Positions 17,079 through 26,115 of a stretch of 64,000 nucleotides of DNA are shown here, piece by piece. Source of the stretch: Methylorubrum populi (GTDB lineage Bacteria > Pseudomonadota > Alphaproteobacteria > Rhizobiales > Beijerinckiaceae); assembly GCA_020741775.1 (NCBI GenBank), contig DYYG01000005.1:31504-95503 (forward strand), read 5' to 3'. The translations under genes were made by a program, and so were the position numbers. The notes beneath the pieces were generated by a model that made no database searches, was not told where the DNA came from, and was given only the letters and a program-made list of their open reading frames with translations. How positions within the stretch are numbered: position 1 is the first letter of the stretch; each line of letters starts with the position of its first letter.

Positions 17079-19070
17079 ATGCGGTCCCTCGACATCCTGA
17101 TCCCGACGCGGCCGAAGCCGGAGGCCGGACGCCCATCCACGGGCGACGAGGCCGGCTCGCGCGCCGCTCCCGATTTCGAGGCGATGCTCGGCTCGCTTGA
17201 GGAGGGAAAGGCCGCGGCAGAGGCGAAAGCGGCGGCGGAAGAAACGGAGAGTCCTGCGCCGGAAGCCCGGGCTGCGACCGAGACCGCGCCCCTTTCCACC
17301 GCCGTCATCGCCCCGACCGGCTCGGCGCTGCAGGCGCTGATGGCTCTCGCCGCTCCGGCCGCGACCACCACGCCCGTAGCCGCATCGCCCGCTCCGGAGG
17401 CGGGCCTCGCGGCCATGGTCCAGCGAGCGGCCGCGCGCTCCGCGACCACACCCGCCACCACCCCCGAGATGCCGTCCCCGCAGGTGACCGTCCTCGGCCT
17501 GGAGACGCATTTCGCGCCCGTGCGGCCCTCCCTGCCGGTCTCCGCCCCGGTCGCGGCGGCCGGCGGGCAGGATGAGGCCCCGATCCTCCCGGCGCCTCCG
17601 CCCCTCCCCGCCGCTGGCGAGGCCGCGCCCGCGCTCCTGGCCCGGAAGCCCTCCGCCGGGCCCTCGACCGTCCAGGAGATCGTGCCCGGCCGGACACGCG
17701 TGACGGACGCCGTCATCCCCGCCCCGCAGGTTTCCTCCGGCGACGCGACGCCGACGGCCTCCCGGACCGCCGAAGCCTCCACCGGTGCGACCATCGCTTC
17801 GGCACCGCCCAGTCCCACAAACATCCCGGAGGCGGGGCCGGCACAGGCAGCCCCTCCGGTCGCACACACGCCCTCCGCAGCGTCCGAAGCAGCGCCGATA
17901 CGGACCTTCGGCGGATCACCGGCCACGGCGGCATCGGGTTCCACCCCGACCTCATCCGACACGGCGCAGGATTCAGCGGCGGTGGACAATGCCGCTCCTG
18001 CCGCCCCCGCCCTCATCCGTCCAGCGACGACCGGAGCCAATCGCGGCCGTATCGCCGAAGCGCCGACGACCCCTCCCACCCCGTCCCAAGCCCGCACCGT
18101 AACACAGGCCGAAACGCCATCGGCACCGCTCGATCCGGCACCGGCTCAAGTTGCCGGATCGGCCGCCCTCCAGACCGTCGCTACGCTCGGACGGGCCGCG
18201 CTCCGCAGCGACCGCCCAGGTTCGGCCGCCGTGAGCGGGACCGACGCACCAGCCCAAGCCGAGCCGGAGGAGGCTGGTTCAGCCGCGTCCGGCACTCCGG
18301 CACAGGCGTCTTCCCCCACGCCGGTCCCGGCGCGGCACGCGGCGCCGATCGTGGCGGAGCGCCCCTTTGAGGGCGCCCATCCGAACCCGACCCCCGAGCG
18401 CGCGGCCGCGTCGATGCAGCGTGAGACCGAGACCAGCGCCTCCGGGCCCCGTCAACCGGAAGGATCCGCCGTGGAAACCGCAGCGCCGGGGGCGACGGCA
18501 GCGTCCTCGACCGCCGCGACGGTGCCGGCTCAGGCGGGGCTTCCGGCCTCGCCGCAGCGCCAGATCGTCGATGCGGTCACCGCGCAGCTCGCCGCGGCCG
18601 CGCCGGCTTCCCAAACCCGTCCGGTCACGAGCGCCATCGAGGCCGGCCCGCTGAAGATCCTGACGCTCCAACTTCAGCCGGCCGATCTCGGCACGGTGCT
18701 GGTGCGGATGCGCCTGCAGGACGGGCGGCTGGAGATGAGCCTGCGCACCAGTCGCGAAGACACCGCCGAGCGCCTGCAGAAGGAGGGCAGCCTGCTCTCA
18801 GGGTTGCTGCGGGAAGCCGGCTATCAGGCCGATACGGTCATGATCGAGGCCGGGGGTGCCGGGTCGACCGGCGATTTTTCACCGCGCGGCCAGGGGGCGT
18901 CCTCGTTCGAGGCCTCCGGCGGTCAGCGCGACAGGCAGCCGGGCGAGGCCGCGCCCGATCATTCGGGCCGGCGCCCGTCCCCGCAGCGGGACGAGGCCGC
19001 CCTGCCCTCCGAGGAGAAGGATCATGAAACGGTATCTGGCGGGCGTGATCGCCGCGGCCTGTATCTCTAG
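17079..19070 (+). CDS. fliK: Flagellar hook-length control protein FliK (MotD-type)
   Basis: 663 residues from the ATG in GTGATG. Nearly 500 residues are a low-complexity Ala/Pro/Thr/Ser-rich ruler region. The conserved FliK C-terminal domain lies at about 520-610 (LKILTLQLQPADLGTVLVRM then RLQDGRLEMSLRTS). In rhizobia this gene was first called motD and later recognised as FliK. It controls hook length and substrate switching in the export apparatus. Its 3' end overlaps the next gene by 47 bases in another frame. Confidence 0.88.
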   Translation: MRSLDILIPTRPKPEAGRPSTGDEAGSRAAPDFEAMLGSLEEGKAAAEAKAAAEETESPAPEARAATETAPLSTAVIAPTGSALQALMALAAPAATTTPVAASPAPEAGLAAMVQRAAARSATTPATTPEMPSPQVTVLGLETHFAPVRPSLPVSAPVAAAGGQDEAPILPAPPPLPAAGEAAPALLARKPSAGPSTVQEIVPGRTRVTDAVIPAPQVSSGDATPTASRTAEASTGATIASAPPSPTNIPEAGPAQAAPPVAHTPSAASEAAPIRTFGGSPATAASGSTPTSSDTAQDSAAVDNAAPAAPALIRPATTGANRGRIAEAPTTPPTPSQARTVTQAETPSAPLDPAPAQVAGSAALQTVATLGRAALRSDRPGSAAVSGTDAPAQAEPEEAGSAASGTPAQASSPTPVPARHAAPIVAERPFEGAHPNPTPERAAASMQRETETSASGPRQPEGSAVETAAPGATAASSTAATVPAQAGLPASPQRQIVDAVTAQLAAAAPASQTRPVTSAIEAGPLKILTLQLQPADLGTVLVRMRLQDGRLEMSLRTSREDTAERLQKEGSLLSGLLREAGYQADTVMIEAGGAGSTGDFSPRGQGASSFEASGGQRDRQPGEAAPDHSGRRPSPQRDEAALPSEEKDHETVSGGRDRRGLYL

Positions 19071-19575
19071 CGCCGCCCCCGCCGCCGCCAATGTCTGCGA
19101 GCGGCAGATGGCTCAGGCCGCCGCCAAGCACGGCGTGCCCCTCGGCATGCTCTACGCGGTCGGGCTGACCGAGAGCGGCAAGCGTGGCTCGCTCCAGCCC
19201 TATGCCATGAACATCGAGGGCAAGGCCTATTTCGGCACCAGCGCGGCCGACGTGATCCAGCGCCTCGGCGAGGCGCAGCGGGCCGGCGTGCGGCTGGTCG
19301 ATCTCGGCTGCATGCAGATCAACCACCATTATCACCGGGCGAAATTCACCTCTCTCGAAGCGATGATCGACCCGGCGCAGAACGTGGAATACGCCACTCG
19401 ATTCCTGAAGGAGCTGAAGGAGCGCGAGGGCAGCTGGACGCTGGCGGTGGCGCGCTACCATGCCGGCCCCAACAACAACCCGGCGCAGAAGGTCTATGTC
19501 TGCCGGGTCATCACCAACATGGTCGCCACCGGCTTCGGCAACTGGACACCGGCAGCGAAGACATTCTGCCAATAA
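19024..19575 (+). CDS. Flagella-linked lytic transglycosylase
   Basis: 183 residues. ATG 19024 is preceded by GAGGAGAAGG at good spacing and begins a signal peptide (to about residue 22). The SLT-type fold shows GLTESGKRGSLQPYAMNIEG with the catalytic Glu, CMQINHHYHRAKFTSLEAMI, and AVARYHAGPNNN. It should cut peptidoglycan in the periplasm, probably to let the rod pass, given its place after fliK. It is the last plus-strand gene of this block and abuts the convergent regulator gene end to end. Confidence 0.88.
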   Translation: MKRYLAGVIAAACISSAAPAAANVCERQMAQAAAKHGVPLGMLYAVGLTESGKRGSLQPYAMNIEGKAYFGTSAADVIQRLGEAQRAGVRLVDLGCMQINHHYHRAKFTSLEAMIDPAQNVEYATRFLKELKEREGSWTLAVARYHAGPNNNPAQKVYVCRVITNMVATGFGNWTPAAKTFCQ

Positions 19576-20268
19576 TCAGCCGATATAGGTGTAGCCCATA
19601 TAGCGCTTGGCCTCGATCGGATCGTGGCCAAGCCGCTCGGCGAGCTTCTTGCGCAGCTTGCTCACATGGCCCTCGATCACGCTCTCCTCGACGCCGTTGC
19701 TGTAGACGCCGTAGACCACGTTGAAGACCTGGGTCTTGGTGAGCCGCCGCCCGCGATTGCGCACGAGATATTCGAGGATGTGCCGCTCCCGGCGCGGCAG
19801 GGATAGCGGCACCCCATCGATCTCGGGATCGCGCCCGTCATGGAAGACTTTCAGCCGGCTGGCGACCGCCCCGGCCGCACTTTCCTCGGCGGGGACCGGA
19901 ACGGTGCCGTTGACACGGCGCCAGATCGCCTCCGAGCGGGCCAGGATCTCCCGGACATGGACCGGCTTCGGCAGGACGTCATCGACGCCGGCCTCGAGCA
20001 GTTGCACGGTTTCCTCAAGGGATCGCAGGTCGGCCAGCGCGATGATCGGCGCGCGGGAATGCTTGCGGATCAGGGTGGCGCATTTCGCCCGCTCCTCGAA
20101 ATCGCCGAGCAGGAAGCCTTGGATCGCATCGAGATCGCCGGATGAGGCGGTCCGCAGCCAGTTCAGGAACTCGTCCGGCAGGAGGCCGAAGGACGAGATG
20201 CCCTCGCGCTCGAAGCTGGCCCTGTAACCCGCGTTCACCGTTCCCCGCGGATCGACCAGAAAATACAT
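19576..20268 (-). CDS. ftcR: FtcR/Rem-type flagellar response regulator
   Basis: 230 residues: an N-terminal receiver-like domain (1-125) and an OmpR-type winged helix (about 140-230: LSLPRRERHILEYLVRNRGR, EESVIEGHVSKLRKKLAERL). Its sequence and location match FtcR of Brucella and Rem of Sinorhizobium, regulators that switch on flagellar genes. The receiver keeps the switch lysine (LPKPV), but no aspartate is evident at the usual phosphorylation position, so control by a kinase is doubtful. Located in the middle of the flagellar cluster, convergent with the transglycosylase. Confidence 0.88.
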   Translation of the reverse strand: MYFLVDPRGTVNAGYRASFEREGISSFGLLPDEFLNWLRTASSGDLDAIQGFLLGDFEERAKCATLIRKHSRAPIIALADLRSLEETVQLLEAGVDDVLPKPVHVREILARSEAIWRRVNGTVPVPAEESAAGAVASRLKVFHDGRDPEIDGVPLSLPRRERHILEYLVRNRGRRLTKTQVFNVVYGVYSNGVEESVIEGHVSKLRKKLAERLGHDPIEAKRYMGYTYIG

Positions 20269-20489
20269 CGGCCACCACCCTCTGATCGGCCGGATCGGGC
20301 CGGCCCCGGCCTGAGGGACGGCGACCTCCGATGTCAGCCTGCGGCTGCTCCGGACTCACCGCCTTCAGCGACGCCCCGTTCGCGGCAGCGGCGGAGAGAT
20401 GTCGCGCCCCATTAATCCGGTCAATCACGCAGACGTGACGATCACGGGAAGGTCAGAATTCGTCCGGCGGGCGTGGCATTCGTGCCGCG

Positions 20490-20936
20490 TCAGGCGTGGC
20501 CGAGACGGGCGCGATTGAGGGCTTTGGCAAATCCCTCCAGGCCCATCTGGCCCAGATCCTCTGCGACGATGCGCTGGATGGCGATGCCCGCGAACAGCTC
20601 GTCGAGCACGAGCTTGAAGAAGACGGTCACCGGCTCGGCGGAGAACTCCATATCGAGCACGACCTGCACAGACTGTCCCCAATCGAGGCAGACATCGGCA
20701 CCGTCGGCATAGGTCAAAACCGATTCTTTGAAGAACAATTCGGCGGACGAAGACACGACATCGGCGATGTTGCCGTGGCGCTCACCTCGAATCCAACCGA
20801 TGAGAACTCCGCCATCGACGAGGCAAAACTCGGCAATGAAGCCGCGGAGCGCGCGAGCGAAGATCTGCTCGGCCGCAGCGATTGTCCCCGAAGCGACGGG
20901 CGGTCCTGGTGCAAAATGTCCGACTTGGGGAATCAT
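20490..20936 (-). CDS. Uncharacterised protein at the end of the flhB operon
   Basis: 148 residues; its start overlaps the flhB stop by four bases (ATGA), so it is translated as part of the flagellar operon. No signal peptide and no motif I recognise. The sequence looks like a mixed alpha/beta cytoplasmic protein (FARALRGFIAEFCLVDGGVL; AVQVVLDMEFSAE-like strand; DLGQMGLEGFAKALNRARLG). The close coupling suggests a motility role, but there is no direct evidence. The 221 bp between it and ftcR hold no gene. Confidence 0.6.
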   Translation of the reverse strand: MIPQVGHFAPGPPVASGTIAAAEQIFARALRGFIAEFCLVDGGVLIGWIRGERHGNIADVVSSSAELFFKESVLTYADGADVCLDWGQSVQVVLDMEFSAEPVTVFFKLVLDELFAGIAIQRIVAEDLGQMGLEGFAKALNRARLGHA

Positions 20937-21997
20937 CGGGCTCTCGCGAAGAGGAAGAACAGGATTTGCGCGACGGCGCGATAAAACTCCGCCGGAATCG
21001 TCTGATCGACTTGAACAGCATCGTACAGCGATCTTGCAAGAGGCTTGTCTTCGATCACTGCGATGCCATTTTCCTCGGCGATCGCGCGGATACGCAGGGC
21101 GATGAGATCCTGCCCCTTGGCGACCACCAGCGGGGCCGGGTTTTCTGTCGGCTCGTAGCGGAGCGCCACGGCGAAGTGGGTCGGGTTGGCGATTACGACG
21201 GTAGCGCGATCGACATTGGACAGCATCCGGTTGCGGGCCCGGTCCTGCGCGAGCGAACGCAGCCGCGCCTTCACGGATGGGTCGCCTTCGATCTGCTTGT
21301 GCTCGTCCTTGATGTCCTGACGCGACATCCGGAGGGAGCGTTGCCAGCGCAGGCGGGCCCAGACCAGATCGCCCGCCACGATGACGATGGTGGCGATGGC
21401 CACCGCCGCGATCAGGCGGATCGACAGGGTCAGGATCAGTTCGGGCAGTTGGCTCGGATCGACGAACATGGCGTTCACGGCTCGGGTCCGCTCCGAGCGA
21501 AGGAGCAGAAGGGCGACGACACTGACCGACAGGAATTTAACGAGGGATTTCAGGAACTCGACCTGACCCGAGGTTCCGAAGATTCGGGAGAACCCGGCGC
21601 TCGGCGAGACCCGCGACCATTTCGGCGTGATCCGGTCGAGGACGAAGCGCGGCAGGTTCTGGAACAGCGAGGCCGAGAGACCGCACACCGTCAGGATCAG
21701 CAGGATCGGCAGGAGGAAGCGACCCATCTCCAAGCCCACGCGGCTCAGCAGCAGCATCGCATCCCCGCCGGTCGCCAGGGAGAAGCCGCGCGGATCGTCG
21801 AACAGGGGTGCGAAGCTCTGTGCGAGCTGCGCCGCCTGGCCCCGTGCGAACAGGGTCAGCGCGATCAGGAGCCCCAGTGTCGAGGCGAAGACGGGCGCCT
21901 CCCGTGAGAACGGGATGTCGCCCTTCTCGATCGCCTCGCGGACCCGCCGCTCCGTGGCGGCCTCGGTCTTGCTCTCCTGGTCCGTTTCCTCCGCCAT
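20933..21997 (-). CDS. flhB: Flagellar export switch protein FlhB
   Basis: 354 residues. N-terminal KTEAATERRVREAIEKGDIP is the FlhB signature, followed by four transmembrane helices and the cytoplasmic domain with the autocleavage motif NPTH (VIANPTHFAVALRYEPTENP). FlhB selects export substrates together with FliK. It follows fliG on the minus strand (61-bp gap). Confidence 0.97.
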   Translation of the reverse strand: MAEETDQESKTEAATERRVREAIEKGDIPFSREAPVFASTLGLLIALTLFARGQAAQLAQSFAPLFDDPRGFSLATGGDAMLLLSRVGLEMGRFLLPILLILTVCGLSASLFQNLPRFVLDRITPKWSRVSPSAGFSRIFGTSGQVEFLKSLVKFLSVSVVALLLLRSERTRAVNAMFVDPSQLPELILTLSIRLIAAVAIATIVIVAGDLVWARLRWQRSLRMSRQDIKDEHKQIEGDPSVKARLRSLAQDRARNRMLSNVDRATVVIANPTHFAVALRYEPTENPAPLVVAKGQDLIALRIRAIAEENGIAVIEDKPLARSLYDAVQVDQTIPAEFYRAVAQILFFLFARAR

Positions 21998-22058
21998 CCG
22001 TTACCCTCCCGGAGACGGGTCGAGGTGGCGCCATTCGGGGCGGGGGGCCGCGCGGCGT

Positions 22059-23135
22059 TCAGCGGATGAGCGATTCACTCTCGCCTCCCGAATTGATCTC
22101 GATCTCGCCGCGTCCGGCCATCTCCATGGCAAGGTCGGTGATCGACCGGCGCGCCTCCATGACGTCGCGCTGAGCCGCCGGCTCGCCGCTGTTCAGCTCG
22201 TGCTCGACCATGCGGCGCACCCGCGCCGAGAGGGCGCTGAGCACCGTGCTCCGGAACTCGGCATCCGTCCCCTTGAGGGCGAGAACCAAGCGGTCGTTGG
22301 GCACCGCGTCGAACAGGGTGGTGCGGGCGCGGGGCGCCAGCTTGACGATATCGTCGAAGGTGAAGAGCAGGCCCTTGAGGATCTCGACCGATTTCGGCCG
22401 CGTCTCGCCGAGGCTGGACAGCACGTCGTCCATCTGCTGCCGCTCCATCTTGTTGATGATGTCGGCCATCTTGGCATGGGTGTCGGCACCGGAATTGCGG
22501 GCGCCGTTGATCATGAAATCCTCGTGCAGCGTCTTCTCGATGCTGCGCAGCACGTCGTCGACGATGGGCTTGAAGCTCAGCATCCGCCGCATCACCGTGT
22601 TGCGAAGGGGGGCCGGGAGATGCCCCATCACCTTGGCGGCGGCGGCAGGTTTGATCTTCGACAGGATCAGCGCCGCGGTCTGGGGGTGCTCCTTGACGAG
22701 GTAGCTCGCCAGCACGCTCTCCTGAACGCTGCCGAGTCGCTCCCAGATCGAGCGGGTGGCCCCACCCCGCACATCCGAGAGGATGTCGGCGATCTGATCC
22801 GCCGGCAGCAGGCCGGTGAGCAGCTTCTCGACCTCGTTGGCGGTGCCGATCAGGCTGTTACCGGCGGAAAACTCGGCGGAGAAATTGTCCACCACCGCGT
22901 CGAGTTGCTCGGGGCTGACCGCACCGAGATTCGAGGCCGAGCGGGTGATGCGCTTGAGTTCGTCGGGCTCGAAATACTTGATCAGCCGCCCGGCGGCGGG
23001 CTTGCCCATGGCGAGCAGCAGCGCCGCCACCTGATCGATGGGCTCGAGCCGCCGCGTGAACGGGCGACCCGAAGCGAGCCCTGGGGGCGGCGGGCCCGGA
23101 GGCGAGGGATTCAACGAGACGGGGCTCGAGGACAT
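22059..23135 (-). CDS. fliG: Flagellar motor switch protein FliG
   Basis: 358 residues. The three FliG domains can be followed: an N-terminal FliF-binding part (QVAALLLAMGKPAAGRLIKY), the middle EHPQTAALILSKIKPAAAAK motif, and the C-terminal torque domain (IVKLAPRARTTLFDAVPNDR, LSARVRRMVEHELNSGEP). An extra Pro-rich N-terminal stretch of about 25 residues is present. FliG couples the stator MotA/MotB to rotor rotation. Confidence 0.96.
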   Translation of the reverse strand: MSSSPVSLNPSPPGPPPPGLASGRPFTRRLEPIDQVAALLLAMGKPAAGRLIKYFEPDELKRITRSASNLGAVSPEQLDAVVDNFSAEFSAGNSLIGTANEVEKLLTGLLPADQIADILSDVRGGATRSIWERLGSVQESVLASYLVKEHPQTAALILSKIKPAAAAKVMGHLPAPLRNTVMRRMLSFKPIVDDVLRSIEKTLHEDFMINGARNSGADTHAKMADIINKMERQQMDDVLSSLGETRPKSVEILKGLLFTFDDIVKLAPRARTTLFDAVPNDRLVLALKGTDAEFRSTVLSALSARVRRMVEHELNSGEPAAQRDVMEARRSITDLAMEMAGRGEIEINSGGESESLIR

Positions 23136-23157
23136 GGCAGCCCGCTTCTGATGAGGT

Positions 23158-23484
23158 TCAGCCGTTCTGGTCGGTGGCGGCCGGTCCGACCACCTCGGTC
23201 AGGGCTACACCGAAGCGGGAATTGTCTTCCTCGACGATGACGATCTCGCCCCGGGCGATGACGCGGCCGTTGACCATCACGTCGACCGGCTCTCCGACCC
23301 GGTGGTCGAGGGGGACGACATCACCGCGCCCGAGCTTCATCAGGTTGGCCACCGGCATGGTGGCCGCGCCGAGCACCACCTGCATCAGCACCGGAATCCG
23401 CAGGATCGAATCGAGATTGCGGCCATCGCCCACCCGGGGCTCGGGTCCGGCGAGATCGGTCTGGGGGAAGGGGCTGCTGCTCAT
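23158..23484 (-). CDS. fliN: Flagellar motor switch protein FliN
   Basis: 108 residues with a SpoA domain (IPVLMQVVLGAATMPVANLM, LGRGDVVPLDHRVGEPVDVM, VNGRVIARGEIVIVEEDN), the usual FliN core. FliN lies at the base of the C ring with FliM. It is transcribed after the uncharacterised gene 23727-24023 and before fliG. About 240 bp between it and that gene contain no coding signal. Confidence 0.93.
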   Translation of the reverse strand: MSSSPFPQTDLAGPEPRVGDGRNLDSILRIPVLMQVVLGAATMPVANLMKLGRGDVVPLDHRVGEPVDVMVNGRVIARGEIVIVEEDNSRFGVALTEVVGPAATDQNG

Positions 23485-23726
23485 CGCTCGGGCTCATGAT
23501 CTCGGCTTTGCCGTGATGACGGTGTAGCCGGCTTGGCTGACGCGAGGCTGTCGGCGGACGCTCAAAAGCGATGGATCCGCGCGATAATCGAGGCCGGAAC
23601 CGCCGCATCGGCGCCGTTCCCGAGCGTATCGCGACCGGCGCGGAGCCTCCGCTTCGATCGACGCGCCCTTCGGCCCGAACGCCGTCTCAGCGGCCGGGAG
23701 GGCTCATGGACCGGCCCGAACCGTCC

Positions 23727-24023
23727 TCAGGCCTTGTCGGTCCGCGCCGCCTGGAGCGCCGTCCTCGACGCCTCGAGTTCGGCCAGGGTCGCCCGCGCCT
23801 CGTCGATCTTGAGGCTCAGGGCCTCCAGCACTTCGCGACCCTCGTCCTTGAAGGAGCGGACCGCCTCCCCGGCCTGGGCCAGCGCCACGCCGGACGCCGC
23901 CACCGCCGCGCCGTATTCGGCCTGGGTCCGGTCGAGCCGCTTGAGCTTCAAATACATCGGCAGCACGCAGGCGCTCGTGGCCACGAGCGCGACGAGCAGC
24001 ACGCCATCAACCAAAGAGCCCAT
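23727..24023 (-). CDS. Small membrane/coiled-coil protein in the C-ring operon
   Basis: 98 residues: one N-terminal transmembrane helix (residues 5-26, VDGVLLVALVATSACVLPMY) then a long helical segment (about 30-95, LDRTQAEYGAAVAASGVALA onward) likely to form a coiled coil. Its start lies inside the fliM 3' end (17-base overlap). The layout resembles the alphaproteobacterial flagellar-cluster proteins annotated DUF6468, but I cannot confirm this. A role near the motor or C ring is inferred only from context. Confidence 0.6.
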   Translation of the reverse strand: MGSLVDGVLLVALVATSACVLPMYLKLKRLDRTQAEYGAAVAASGVALAQAGEAVRSFKDEGREVLEALSLKIDEARATLAELEASRTALQAARTDKA

Positions 24024-25044
24024 GGACGCCCTCCTTCTCCGGATTGATCGCTTCCTCCACCCGCAGCACGTAGGCGCCCTGCGACTGGCCGGCCCGGCAC
24101 CAGAACAAGGGCCGGTCGTTGCCCTCGAGCTTGATCCGCGTCGCCGGCGTCGCGTCGAGTTCGATCACCTGCCCCACCTTCAGCCCGGCGATCTCGCCCA
24201 GGGTCAGGTGACGCTCCTCCAGCACCGCCCGCAGGCGCACCGCCGTCTTCTGCACCTCGGCGGCGATCTGCTCGGCCCAATGCGGATCGCGGGCGGCGGA
24301 TTCGCCGGTCAGCACCTTGGACAGCGCCGGACGCAGGGGATTCAGCACCGTCTGCGGAAGGATGAGGAACATCTCGCCGCCGCGGTTGAGCGCCTGGAGC
24401 AGGAACTTGGCCTGCACCGCCTTGTTGGAGCGCCGGCCGATCACCGCGAACTCCATCCGGGTCTCCATCCGCTCCAGGCGGAACGGCGTCTGCGAGACGA
24501 GGCCGAAGGAGGATTCGAGCGCCTTGCCCGCTTGCTCGAACACCATCTGCGCGATGCGCAGTTCGAGGGCCGAGAAGTTGCGCTCGTCCTCCACCGGCGG
24601 CTCGGAGCCGTCGGAGCCGAACAAGACTTCGACCATGGTGTAGAGGAAGTCGCGGTCGAGCCCGACGAGGATGTGCCCGTCCCATTCCGGCGCGTGGAAG
24701 ATGCCGACGACGGCATTGGCGTCGTAGGCATCGAGGAACTCGCCGAAGCGCCCGCTCGTGACGCCGCTCAGGGAATAGAAGGTCGAGGAGGCCGCCAGGT
24801 GCTTGGCCGCGTCGCTGCAGGCGGTGGCGAGCCGGTCGAACACCACGTGCAGCATCGGCAGGCGGTCGAGCGACAGGCCGCCGGCCTCCAGGATGCGGGC
24901 CCGGATGTCGGCCTCCGGCTTCGGAGCCGCCGCGAACACGGGCACCGGCTCGGGCGCAGGCATCGGAGCCGGCTCCGGTGCCGGAGCGGATTCGGGCACC
25001 GGATTGGCCTCAGGCACCGCGTCGGGGTTCTCGATCTCATCCAT
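24007..25044 (-). CDS. fliM: Flagellar motor switch protein FliM
   Basis: 345 residues. The N-terminal about 45 residues are Pro/Ala/Glu-rich. The FliM middle domain follows (DRLPMLHVVFDRLATACSDA; DGHILVGLDRDFLYTMVEVL; FGSDGSEPPVEDERNFSALE) and a C-terminal SpoA domain (LTLGEIAGLKVGQVIELDAT). The canonical N-terminal CheY-binding EIDALL-type motif is not visible; MDEIENPD is the closest. It is placed between motA and the small membrane gene. Confidence 0.92.
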   Translation of the reverse strand: MDEIENPDAVPEANPVPESAPAPEPAPMPAPEPVPVFAAAPKPEADIRARILEAGGLSLDRLPMLHVVFDRLATACSDAAKHLAASSTFYSLSGVTSGRFGEFLDAYDANAVVGIFHAPEWDGHILVGLDRDFLYTMVEVLFGSDGSEPPVEDERNFSALELRIAQMVFEQAGKALESSFGLVSQTPFRLERMETRMEFAVIGRRSNKAVQAKFLLQALNRGGEMFLILPQTVLNPLRPALSKVLTGESAARDPHWAEQIAAEVQKTAVRLRAVLEERHLTLGEIAGLKVGQVIELDATPATRIKLEGNDRPLFWCRAGQSQGAYVLRVEEAINPEKEGVHGLFG

Positions 25045-25056
25045 CTCGAAAGGGCC

Positions 25057-25929
25057 TTACGCTGCCGCCTCGGCGCGGGCACCCGGCACGGTGGCGCTCT
25101 CGACCTCGTCGATGGTCGGACGGTCGGCGCCGGCGATCCCCTTGCGGCCGTGCTCGATCGCCACCTGGGGCAGCGCGCCGTTCATGTAGGCGATCAGGGT
25201 CTGCTTGATGATCGTGTAGGGGGCGCATTGCTTCTCGCGCACGCCCTTCACCTTGATCGCGAGCGGCGCCAGCACTCCATACGAGGCGAACACGCCGAAG
25301 AAGGTGCCGACCAGAGCCGCGCCGATCAGGCCGCCGAGGATCTGCGGCGACTGATCGAGGGCGCCCATCGCCTTCACGATGCCGAGCACCGCCGCGACGA
25401 TGCCGAGCGCCGGCAGCGCCTCGGCCACCGTGTTGATCGCGCCGTAGGGCTTCAGCACCGACTTCTTGTGGGTGCCGATCTCCTCCTCCATCAGCGCCTC
25501 GATCTCGTGGGAGCGGGCATTGCCGATGAGGATCAGGCGGCAGTAATCGCAGATGAACAGGACCAGATCCGGGTTCTTGGTCACTTCCGGATGGCTCTTG
25601 AAGATCTCGGAATTCTCCGGATCGTCGAAATGCGTCTCGACCTCGTTGCGCGGCTTGGTCTTCAATTCGCGCATCAGCGCATGGAGCAGACCCAGCAGGG
25701 AGAGGAAGTCCTGGCGCTTGGGGCCCTTGTTGGTGAAGGCCTCCATGGTCGCCTTGCCGGAATCCATCACCACCTTGAGCGGATTGGCGATGACGAAGGT
25801 GCCCGCCGCCATCCCGCCGATGATGACGAACTCCCAGGGCTGCCAGATCACGATCAGATGCCCGCCCATGGCGACGAAGCCGCCGAGCATGCAGCCGATC
25901 GCGATGACGAGGCCGACGAGGATTCCCAT
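25057..25929 (-). CDS. motA: Flagellar stator protein MotA
   Basis: 290 residues with four transmembrane helices. MotA signatures: GILVGLVIAIGCMLGGFVAM, the cytoplasmic loop RNEVETHFDDPENSEIFKSH, and the pore helices PALGIVAAVLGIVKAMGALD and IGAALVGTFFGVFASYGVLA. MotA and MotB (14279-15676) make the proton-driven stator. It is the first gene of the minus-strand flagellar block and diverges from hslV. Confidence 0.97.
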   Translation of the reverse strand: MGILVGLVIAIGCMLGGFVAMGGHLIVIWQPWEFVIIGGMAAGTFVIANPLKVVMDSGKATMEAFTNKGPKRQDFLSLLGLLHALMRELKTKPRNEVETHFDDPENSEIFKSHPEVTKNPDLVLFICDYCRLILIGNARSHEIEALMEEEIGTHKKSVLKPYGAINTVAEALPALGIVAAVLGIVKAMGALDQSPQILGGLIGAALVGTFFGVFASYGVLAPLAIKVKGVREKQCAPYTIIKQTLIAYMNGALPQVAIEHGRKGIAGADRPTIDEVESATVPGARAEAAA

Positions 25930-26047
25930 GACGTGGCTCCGGAGGACACCGCTGCGGAGCGGGCGCCGACACGCGCGACACCGCTCCTATCGAGCGGATA
26001 GGCGCGGTGGCTTGCGCGGAGCTTTTTCGTGGGTTTCCGGGATGCCG

Positions 26048-26076
26048 CTTGGAGCCGGGCATCCGAGCGCATAACT
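26048..26076 (+). promoter_or_regulatory. Possible promoter of hslVU
   Basis: CTTGGA (26048-26053), a 17-base spacer and ATAACT (26071-26076) lie 40 bp before the hslV start. A CTTG-containing -35 would fit a heat-shock sigma factor, but the -10 is closer to the housekeeping type. Assignment is tentative. Confidence 0.3.
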
Positions 26077-26115
26077 GAGGCTCGTTCCCTTTCCCGACCG
26101 AACCGGAGCCCTTCC

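Noticed and set aside
25979..25998. Third copy of the intergenic hairpin repeat before hslV
   Set aside because: Only about 18 bases (a CCGCTC/GAGCGG hairpin) match copy 2; the rest does not align, so it is not called a copy.
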